Positions 55,201 to 64,000 of a stretch of 64,000 bases of DNA are shown one piece after another. The notes beneath the pieces are model-generated. The model made no database searches. It was not told where the DNA came from and saw only the letters and a program-made list of their open reading frames with translations. A program made the position numbers and the translations under genes. Each line of letters opens with the position of its first letter. The first letter of the stretch is position 1. The DNA comes from Rotaria socialis (Eukaryota > Rotifera > Eurotatoria > Philodinida > Philodinidae), in assembly GCA_905331475.1 (NCBI GenBank), contig CAJNYU010003659.1, forward strand, positions 118,030-182,029. Reading direction: 5' to 3'.

Positions 55201-56484
55201 AATATTCTTTGGAAAGCTCTTTACTCTACAATAATGCTGTCTCTTTGTTCTCGCGAGAAATATTATTATGGCTTCGTTGAAAAGTTTTCACACAGGAAAA
55301 GCCAAGTTCACTTAACTCACAAATAATTTTTGCGTAGAAAACACACATGATTCTTAAAGATTGGCTTATCATCTTTAATGGGCTTAGCCAACAATTTTAG
55401 TTTTTATATTGTAAATACTAGAAAACTTGTTTTTTTTACTATACTCATAACCTTAAAAGGTCGCTGTTCTGGTTGTCTTCGATCAGAATCAAAGTCGTAC
55501 TAAAAATTTTCCGACAACTATATATACATATAAGAAAGTAATAATTAGTAATAGTAATAAAATCAAGGGGAAAAGGCGGATCTGGGATTTTGAAAATCCA
55601 AAATGTGAATGATGTAATATCCGATTTCATCATTAAAGAAACTTATGACAAAAGACGTTGATTGGGAAATGCTCAACATTTCTTACATACTTTTCTATAT
55701 ACTTTCCATTATTTATAAGTACACCTATTCTTAAGCGTAAGAAAATTTTTCTCGAAGAATAACAAAAGCAATGATATTTTAAAAAATAGAAACTTTAAAA
55801 TAATTTTTTTTATTTATATTAATTTAACTAGATTACGGGTGTTGCACATCCAGGTCATACTGTATCAATTTTGTTACGTGGTTCAAATAAATTAGTACTT
55901 GAAGAAGCTGATCGATCAATTCACGACGCTCTTTGTGTTATCCGATGTCTTGTTAAAGAAAGGTTGGTAAAAAAAAAGTAAAAATACATATATTTATCTT
56001 TTTGTGTAGAGCATTGATAGCAGGTGGGGCTGCACCTGAAATAGAGCTAGCTGTTCGTTTGGCTGAATATGCTCAAAGTTTATCTGGTGTTAATCAATAT
56101 TGTATACGAGCATTTGCTGAGGCACTTGAAGTTATTCCGTATACATTAGCTGAAAATGCAGGTTTGAATCCTATTGCCACTGTGACTGAATTAAGAAATC
56201 GTCATGCTCAAAATGATGTAAATGCTGGTATCAACGTTCGAAAAGTATTTTTTTTGTATTTGCCAAGAGATTTTTATAATATTTTCATAATGATAATCAT
56301 AGGGTCTTATCTCAAATATTCTCGAAGAAAATGTCGTTCAACCATTGCTTGTTTCTGTTAGTGCTATTCGTTTAGCCACTGAAACTGTTCGATCAATTTT
56401 AAAAATTGATGACATAGTAAGATCTTTTAAATTGATTTTCTTCATTAGATCTTTTTCTATTTAATTTAGATTGAAACAATGTAA
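52247..56484 (+). CDS. CCT4: CCT4, delta subunit of the TRiC/CCT chaperonin
   Basis: Subunit of the cytosolic ring chaperonin that folds actin, tubulin and other proteins. Twelve exons (52247-52397, 52459-52601, 52671-52779, 53519-53661, 53716-53837, 53892-54027, 54088-54324, 54386-54493, 55832-55962, 56010-56244, 56303-56416, 56470-56484) give 547 residues (human 539). Group II chaperonin signatures: [36 protein letters not shown], the ATPase motif [45 protein letters not shown], and [19 protein letters not shown]. These are specific to the delta subunit. The N-terminus has a Gly/Ala-rich extension. Exon 12 codes only for Ile-Glu-Thr-Met and stop. Donors of introns 2 (GTTCGC) and 9 (GTTGGT) are weak but fixed by the protein alignment. 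Confidence 0.97.
52780..53518 (+). other. CCT4 intron 3
   Basis: 739 bp, phase 1. It contains a small perfect hairpin, CAAGGAATACA...TGTATTCCTTG, near 53069-53097. No other feature. Confidence 0.7.
54494..55831 (+). other. CCT4 intron 8
   Basis: 1338 bp, phase 0, GTATTT...TTTAACTAG. AT-rich with accidental open frames on both strands; no gene or clear repeat recognised. Confidence 0.7.
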
Positions 56485-57494
56485 TCAAAAGAAAAGAAGG
56501 CATTAAGTCTCAACATAAGTTTTTGCGTGTGGTTTGTTCCGTAGGAAATGTTTTTCTCTCTGTTGTTGTTGTTTGTTGTTACTACTACTACTTATTGTTG
56601 TTATTGCCATTATAGCTTCTTTTTCTCTTTTTTTTTAATTACCCGTGCTTACAAAAACAAACACTAAGCGAAAACAAGACGAATGATTGACGCATGAACA
56701 AGATCAGTTTTTCTTTTTTTACCAATAAACTTTTGCACTGCATATCTCATGTTATCTTATTCTAAAAAATCGTGCGAACAAAGTAATTGATCTACTCGAA
56801 TGACATCAATTTCGAGCTTTTGTTCTTTCTTCTCTCGATGCAAAGTTAGGCCATGTTACACCAATTCAAATATAGAAAACACTCAAGATTTTGTTTTTGT
56901 TTTTGTTTCTATTGAAAGAAATAGCATCTATATGAAGTATTGAGAGTATTTTCATGTCTCCCGCAGTATTTCTGATGCAGACACTAATAATTTTCTTCGA
57001 TGTAAAAAAAGATAGCTAAGGAAGTACTGTGTAATTAATTTGAGCAGTATCCGAAACGCATACTGTGGTAATGAGTTTCGTTAAATGTTACTTACACTAG
57101 ACCTGTTTCTTGGAACGATAGGGAATGAATAGATTTATATTTTTGGATTGATCATGAGAACCTCTTAATATTTTTATTGAGCAAATAAAAGAAATGAATC
57201 CAAGTTTTTCTTTTGGGTATATATAATTACAACAAACGTCAATGACAAAATAAAATGAGGGAAAGTTTTTTTTTGCTTCATATCTTACTTTATTCAACCG
57301 ACGACTATTGAGCAATGAACCAGACATTGGAAAGTTCCTAACCATGCATTTTTACAAATAATGATGATTACCAGGTGCCTTCAAAAGTTATTACTCTCAG
57401 ATTTTTTGTGAAAATTGTTAATAGGTACACATTCTTTAAAGCAGCTGAATGGATGAATTGTCTATAACTGCTAGTTTCTGACTATGCCACTGGC
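56485..57494. other. Convergent intergenic region between CCT4 and GPCR
   Basis: Both neighbours end here. It has low-complexity tracts (GTTGTTGTT and ACTACTACT near 56565-56600, GTTTTTGTTTTTG near 56893). No gene recognised. Confidence 0.6.
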
Positions 57495-60400
57495 TTAATC
57501 ACCACAATAAACACCGCCATCATCCATTATAGGTGTTGATTGAGGAACAGAATTTGTTGTTATCTTGGGTATGAACGTTTTTCTTGAAGAGTGATTCAAT
57601 GGGTCATTAACATACTTCGGTTGTGACTGCGGTAATTTATAAGAAACATTCGAATGTACAGAAGTTTTATGAACTACTCGTGATGAGATCGATGAATTAG
57701 AAAAACGATTTTGATCATTTGAAGAATGAAAACAAAATGAAAATGTACGATATTCTATAGGTATATCATCCATAGCAACACTGTGTTTGACTTTTTTCAT
57801 TGCTATTTCACGTTGTTTTCTTAAAGCAAATGATTTTCGTTCTTTTTTTGTCGATTTAAGTTCGGATAATTGAATATTGTCATCAGGTTTACTAGTTTGA
57901 TGATTTGCTCGGCGAAAATTAAAACAATTTAGAACAAGTAAATATTCTTCACGAAATGAATCTGATAAAAACACATACAATACTGGGTTAAGGCAATTGT
58001 TAGCATAACCAATAATTGTCGTTAAATGTGTCAGTTCTTTAAGAAACCGCATATTCCTATTAGCAGGTAAGATAGAAATATTTAAACGTAACGATTGAAT
58101 CAATGGATCAATTGTTATAAATATTTGTAAAAACCAATATGGTACCCAACAAATAAAATAAGCAGTTATAACTGCCAAAACAACACGTGTAACTTTTCGA
58201 TGTGAGCGTTCTTTTAGCTCAGATCGATGTTTACGACGAATATTATGAAGACGCACCAAAACAAGAATATAAAATGTTGTTATCATCGATACAGGAACAA
58301 GAAAGCCAAGTAAAAATGCATAATAAGTGAAAACAAGTTCTGGTGGAATTGTAAAAAAAATCGATGGAAAATCGATGACACATCTAATAACAAAATTTTT
58401 ATTTTTCAACCTAAGATATTAAATTTTCTTTCTGTAAAACCTATATAAATTTATTCTAAGATTATCTGAATAGAATCATACTATAGTCAATTTTCATGTA
58501 CTTGAAATATCTTATGCAATCCAATAAAAAATATTAAGATACTGATTAAATTGACTATTTCATATTTTTAGCATCATCAAAGATTTTGATATTCATATAG
58601 AGTGGTTATTCATCAAAAACAAATCTCTAGAATGTTGTCGATAAGACTTTCTGTAGCTATACTTTTTTCTTAATCGATTTTGAGTTTGAGTAAAACATGT
58701 TGAAAAATATTAAATTTAGAAAAAAAGAACTTTTCTACTTTGATTTAAATTAAATAAATCGATAAATTACTCCAAATAGAATGAAACTTCGTGCGAATAA
58801 CCAATTTAGCAAAAAAATAATGTACATTCAAAAGTAACTATGTGATTGAAAGTTTAGTTGAACATCTTTGACTTAGTTCTGATCGATAGCATATCCAACC
58901 ATAAGCGTCAAGAAATCGTTTGCTCCTATTTAACGACGACGTTAATGACTAGACAACATAATAGGTATTGTGCTCGAATATTTTGAAAAGAGTATAAATC
59001 GCTCATAGCTGTTTACATTACAAAATAGTTTGACTCGTAGAGCGCCCATAATGGAAGTACTTCTGAGTATGTTACTGTTTCTAATTAATCAGAAAATTCA
59101 GCTATTATTAAAACAATATGGAGAAATTGCATATCTAGATTACATGATCTATAACATATAGATTATGCAACATTGAGGATGAAATCGACACTTTCCATCT
59201 TTTGTAAATGACGGGTCTTTTACCGTCATAAAAAGCCATCAAGAACACTTCTGATACATATGCAATATGAACATAATGAGAAAGCATTTACATCAAAAGA
59301 ATAAGTTCTTTTTCATTCTAATAATAACTCACTGCCCATTCGAATCTCAAGTAGATGCTTGTTAAGGGATATTTTAATAGAGCATACGATATTGTTCATT
59401 AAAAAAATCGAGCTAATAGTTTCAATCAATGTTTTTCATATGTCGTAAAAATGCAGAAAACATGTACGTGGCACTTGTCACTTTTATTTGAGCACACTAC
59501 CTCTTTTACACGATTTCCAACTTTAAGTGATGAGTATTCTTGTAAAATTGTAAAAATAGTCTTTCGAAATTCAACAATCAAGAAATAAATAGAGAAAAAG
59601 ATTGAACTAATCTTCATAATAACAAATAATTAAAAGGACCTTGACTAAAATGCCATTTATAATCATGAGAAAAGTTCATACTGACTAACGCATCTAACTT
59701 CTTTTATTGACGAGATAAGTCTAGTATTTCATTTAATTCTAGTTATTAAGTGAAAAGTTTGAAAGATTATTTGTATGGTTTTAATTTTATACGCTGTATC
59801 CTTGCAGACAAATTTTTTCTTTGTTTTGTTTGATTTTGAAGGGAGAATCGAAAGTTATTCTTAGATTTTTCAATGCTTTTCATTAGAACTACATTTCTAG
59901 TCGATGAAATCCTATTCATAATCAGCAAAAACGAATGCGCTTATTCATGCAAGGTTTTATTGTTTCCGATAGCGCCATGCTTTGTGAAGACTCTCATTGC
60001 CAAAGCTTATATGCTTGAAATCCGTCTAAACAGAAATAATAAGTGACGATAAGTGCCTAAATGCACATCAATGAACTCAGTATTGGTGCTGATTATGAAT
60101 AGAATTTCATCGAAAGAAAACTAAGTTGTAATGAGAAAAATTGAAAATCTAAGAATAACTTTCGGTTCTCACTTCAAAATCAAACAAAAAAAAAAATTTG
60201 TCTGCAAAGATACAGCGTGTAAAATAAAAACTATATAAATAATCTTTCAAAATTCTCACTGGATAACTAGAATTAAATAAAACGGCCAGCCTATCTCGTC
60301 AATAAAAGAAGTTAGATGTATTAGTCAACATGAGTGACAATAAGTGACATTTTAGTCAACGTCCTCTACAAAGAAAAATGACAAATTTCAAGTCTATGTC

Positions 60401-61893
60401 ATCTGTATTTTCACGGCATATGACAAGCATTGCTTGAAGCCTATCGTTCGTTTTAAATGCACAATATTGTATGCTCTATGAAAATATGACTTAAAAAGAC
60501 AAAAAAAATGATGCAGCTAAAGTTTAAATCGCGATTACGTGATGACTGGTGTTTTTATAAGTAACATCAATATGTCTATAAACAAAATATGTAGTAGTAA
60601 GCTAGAATTAACTATCGCGAATGTAAATATGTTTGAAACTCCTTAATCGTTAACGATCATAAATAGTTGGTATATAGATTTTAGTGATAATTAATTCAGA
60701 TATGAATCTGAAGGGGAACGTCGAGAGAAACTTTTTTCTACTTATTCGTCAACGATATCTCTCATGGAAATATTCTTATTCGTAAGAATAAAAAAATTAA
60801 TTATGCCAGTCTTTATATTTTTGACATAACAAAGGAATCGTCGCACCGGAAAACCAACGAAATGCAAGAACTCTCATCCAGCTATTTCTAGTTATTGTCC
60901 GAAATACTGAATGTTCTCCTCAATTTGCTTCAGATGATGCTTTTAAAGTATTCATTTTATAAGGAGGAAGCCATGCAAAAAATGCTCGTTTGAATGCATC
61001 CATTAGGTTTTGAATGTGAATAAAAATATATTTGCCAGAAGTATGATTTGAAAACGCGCATCAGAAACGCTTGATTGTCTATAATAAATTTCATTATGCT
61101 CTCCGATGTATATAGCATTCAATTTGAATTATCCTCATACTTTTTTGTTTTTATGATGCTCTTAAGTGATGAAAATGAACGAAAGTGATGAATAGACTTT
61201 TTCGGTTAACTTAGTTAACGTACTCAAATTAACAAAAGACAAAACATAGAGAAATATTGTAGTCAATTATAAAAATGATTTAATATATTCTTACTTCTGT
61301 ACTTGATATCCATACCAAACAACATATCGTTCGGATGTGACTGTTGCAAATACCCATGTTGGACAAAGAAAAAGAACAGAAATAAGCCAACATCCTTAAT
61401 CAGACAATAGTGAACAATAGAAGAGTTTTCTCTTTTACTCTAACAAACCTCCTATGATTAGGACACATTTTGTTCTTGTTCGAAATTCAATTGCTTGAAT
61501 CGGACGGCAAACAGCAAGATATCGATCAAATGATAAAGCAGCCAATAATAATGAACTCACATACTGATTAATATGAATAAAATTGTAATACATCTTACAT
61601 AAAACATGCCCAAATATCCAGCCATTAGCAAGAATAGTAACAATAAGAAATGGTATACTTAACAAAAGGAGGAAGTCAGCTACTGCTATATTGAGTAAAT
61701 AAGTATTAGTCACAGTACGCAGGCGGTATGATCGAAGCATGCTTATAAATACCAGGCCATTACCAAATGTACCAAATAAAAACAATATTGCGTAAAAAGG
61801 AACAAAATAATAAGTTATTGGATATTTCCTCAGTAAAACTGTAACAGATGCAAGTGTTGTATTATTTAATGTGCTAAGATTATTGTCAAACAT
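57495..61893 (-). CDS. Rhodopsin-class neuropeptide-type GPCR (somatostatin/allatostatin-C/opioid-like)
   Basis: Seven-helix receptor of 477 residues from exons 61893-61449, 61394-61295 and 58383-57495; all phases close. Canonical motifs: TM1 FGTFGNGLVFISML, TM2 NTYLLNIAVADFLLLLSIPF, ECL1 Trp and the TM3 Cys (NGWIFGHVLCKMYY), DRY (SFDRYLAVCRP), TM4 CWLISVLFLCPTWVFA, an ECL2 Cys (KCVIDFP) just after the second splice, TM6 ITAYFICWVPYWFLQIF, and TM7 YANNCLNPVLYVFLSDSFRE with NPxLY. An N-glycosylation-rich N-terminus (NLST, NNTT) precedes TM1. The C-terminal tail is long (about 140 residues), Ser/Lys-rich and low-complexity. The TM7/helix 8 pattern resembles somatostatin, allatostatin-C and opioid receptors; the ligand cannot be named from this. 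Confidence 0.9.
58384..61294 (-). other. Large intron 2 of peptide GPCR (2.9 kb)
   Basis: Donor AA/GTAAGA and acceptor TTTTGTTATTAG, phase 2, splitting the receptor in ECL2. It holds the foldback element at 59636-60364; no coding sequence was recognised in the rest. Confidence 0.75.
59636..60364. mobile_element. Foldback/MITE-like element inside the GPCR intron
   Basis: Imperfect inverted repeat: left arm about 59636-59928, right arm about 60087-60364. The outer ends GGACCTTGACTAAAATG and CATTTTAGTCAACGTCC are complementary with one mismatch. Inside, matching blocks include CATCTAACTTCTTTTATTGA, TTTGAAAGATTATTT, CGCTGTATC(C/T)TTGCAGACAA, TTTGATTTTGAAG and TCTATTCATAATCAGCA. Identity is about 80% by eye, so it is older than the 11.5-kb element. 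No transposase and no clear target duplication. Confidence 0.8.
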
Positions 61894-64000
61894 AATTTAT
61901 TAAATTTATCCCTTGGTTATGATAAATAATCGGCTGCGAGTATTCAAATCAGCAGAATACAATTAAAACAAGAGAAAAATGACAAGCTAATAAAAAAAAA
62001 GCTCCTAAGCAAAGAAAAAGAAGAAGAATTTTTCTTCGGTTATTTTATCTGAAGCGAAAAAAGATGCGACTAGAAAATTTCTGGCGCGACAAGAAAAAAT
62101 TTAGAAGGAAAGGAAGCGTAGTAGTTAATAACTACTACATTAGTTATTATCGCCAGTTGTGAAGCATCAAGCAATTTTTAATGAAAGCTCAACGAAATAT
62201 TCTAACCATGAAGTCAACAATACTCTATATCTAATTCTTACTTCACTACTAATCTTTCCTAATTATGCACCCCGCTTTATATCTTCAAATGCATCCAGAT
62301 ATACATAATACGGAAATCTAATGACGATCATTTTCTCTATTGAAAAGACATCTATCTAGTGGAAACACAATATTAATACAGAAAAAACAATCTCACAGTC
62401 TTTTTTGCAATGCATCGAGATATCAGCGTACATCAAGCCTTCTACGAGGCATTCATCATCGTAAATTAGAGCATAGTCATCCCTTCCCACTTACACGAGG
62501 GTAAAGTACATTTTGAATACTTCATTCAACATTAAAGTGTCATGCATTCTAAAAAATTGTTCTTCATTTTCTGGACAATGGGAACCAATTTTCCAGTCTT
62601 AAGAATATGTCTCAGAAAGAATTTCATAATTCGCTTATGAGTGCTGAGACAATGAGAGCTGAGTCAAATTTGATTCCTTTTCAAAATATTCTTATTTCCC
62701 GTCGTGACGTCTAGTATAATAGGGCTTTTGCTAAGAACAAAAGAAATGTAATTTTTCTCATGAAAACAGTCTTATCATTAGATGAAAAGAGTGTCATTCC
62801 ATTTATACGGACATGAGACACTTCTTTAGATATTTCTTCGAAGAAAATGCATACAACATATATTTTGTTTAACATGGTTATTAAAAGGAAACTTCCAGTC
62901 GAAATACTATTCTGTTCTGAATGAAATGAAAACCATATGAATTTGCCAGCGTTATTAAAAAGAGAGTTCAAAAGGCTTCGTAGATTCAATTAGAAAATGA
63001 GCATTGTTTTCTTATTGCAGTATACTGCATTCAAAAGTTTCACATTTAAAGGAGATGAACACGACCTATTCATACATGACCTTTTGATGTAATTATGTGA
63101 ACAGTAACAGCTGCTTTCACCCAAAACTAACACTATAAGCACATGTATTTCGATGTGGATCGAAAAATTATGAAACGAGCATTGCATTTACTCGGATCCG
63201 ATTATATTTGATAACTTTTCTCTCAGAGATGAATGAACGCGTAAAATTTGTCTGAACGATTCTAACTCAAACACACAGCAAATGTCACTTATTCATGCCA
63301 GCTGTTCAATATAAAAAGAATTGCGACTAGAGAATCAGTCATGATCAAATTCCATCATCGAAAATGATAGTCAATCACAAATTAAAAAAAGATCTCTTGA
63401 CAATCGATTTTATTTTTTTTTCCCGTTTTTGATTTGCTTTAGTTCATTGATTTATGCGTGATAGCATGGATAATAAAGTTAACGACATAATGTCTATATA
63501 CGTAGGTGCAGATAGGATTTTGTTCATATGTAGTATGTTAATTAGATTTTGATTTGTTTGGCATTGCGAAAATTTGATGAAACCGGCAAGAAGATAGAAA
63601 TAATATCTCACCATTTAGTTCTCGCTGATACATCTAGTAAAAGTACTTTAATTTTTCATTTCTTTTGTTGCTACAAGTAGATGTTGTGCTTGAGGGATTT
63701 GCCAAGTCTAAACTAGATTAGTTATATAATTAAAAATTTTCAGTTGACTTCCCGTTTTCAATGTAATCCTTTTTCGATTGACAGATCTTTCTTCTCAATG
63801 ATCCCAAAGTCTCATAGCTGCACATACAAACGGTGAACTACATAATTCAATATTTTTGCATGATATCACCGTGTGACGAATATTTTTCCACATGGTCAGA
63901 TGGAACTATTGAGTGATAATGCGTTTAATTCCAAGTTGTTTTTCTATTGAAAACGGGAAGTCAACTGAAAATTTTTAATTATATAACTAATCTAGTTTAG
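61894..64000. other. Right-end flank without genes
   Basis: AT-rich DNA upstream of the peptide GPCR. It contains a small hairpin TAATAACTA...TAGTTATTA near 62127-62150 and the terminal inverted-repeat element at the window edge. Open frames at 62711-63187 lack similarity and look accidental. Confidence 0.5.
63708..64000. mobile_element. Terminal-inverted-repeat element reaching the window end
   Basis: Bases 63708-63762 (starting CTAAACTAGATTAGTTATAT) are the exact reverse complement of 63946-64000, a 55-bp perfect inverted repeat around an about 183-bp AT-rich middle. This fits a MITE. Because the right arm ends at the last base of the window, the true ends and any target duplication cannot be seen, and the arms may extend outward. 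Confidence 0.75.

Noticed and set aside
57495-61893. Two separate GPCR genes (one N-terminal, one C-terminal half)
   Set aside because: A small middle exon (61394-61295) joins them in phase and supplies TM4 and ECL2, so they are one gene.
62711-63187. Two minus-strand frames near the right end
   Set aside because: No recognisable domain and no splice partners; treated as chance.

Overview
This is a eukaryotic, metazoan nuclear window. It is AT-rich, genes are interrupted by many short GT-AG introns (often 50-70 bp), and the proteins are animal ones: rhodopsin-class GPCRs, membralin, DHX36 and a ciliary-type dynein heavy chain. Low GC, compact introns, ciliary genes and divergent GPCRs fit a bdelloid rotifer (Rotaria/Adineta-like). 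That placement is inference, not demonstrated. A 10-base N run and one isolated N show it is a draft assembly.

Layout. 0-12.5 kb: eIF1A on the minus strand (1852-2607), a long AT-rich gap, then an orphan GPCR on the plus strand (7513-11180), followed by a roughly 780-bp foldback element. 12.9-21 kb: two minus-strand genes in tandem, DHX36 (15663-20989) and membralin/TMEM259 (12874-15531), only 131 bp apart. 23.3-49.8 kb: one minus-strand gene of about 50 exons encoding a full-length axonemal-type dynein heavy chain whose AAA1, AAA3 and AAA4 nucleotide sites are degenerate. 50.2-56.5 kb: plus-strand makorin-like RING/C3H gene, head-to-head with the dynein gene, then the chaperonin gene CCT4. 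57.5-61.9 kb: minus-strand peptide-type GPCR with a 2.9-kb intron holding a second foldback element. 62-64 kb: no gene, with an inverted-repeat element reaching the window edge.

Gene structures for eIF1A, membralin, DHX36, makorin-like, CCT4 and both GPCRs were rebuilt exon by exon. In each case the reading frame closes across every splice junction. The dynein gene was followed domain by domain; many of its exon borders are approximate.

The genes do not form one pathway. Most are housekeeping (translation start, G-quadruplex helicase, ERAD membrane protein, chaperonin); the rest are ciliary/structural (dynein) and signalling (two GPCRs). The points most worth a second look are the apparently motor-dead dynein, the 131-bp DHX36-membralin gap with a strong 3' splice-like site just before the membralin start codon, and several foldback/MITE elements, one with a clean 8-bp hAT-like target duplication.
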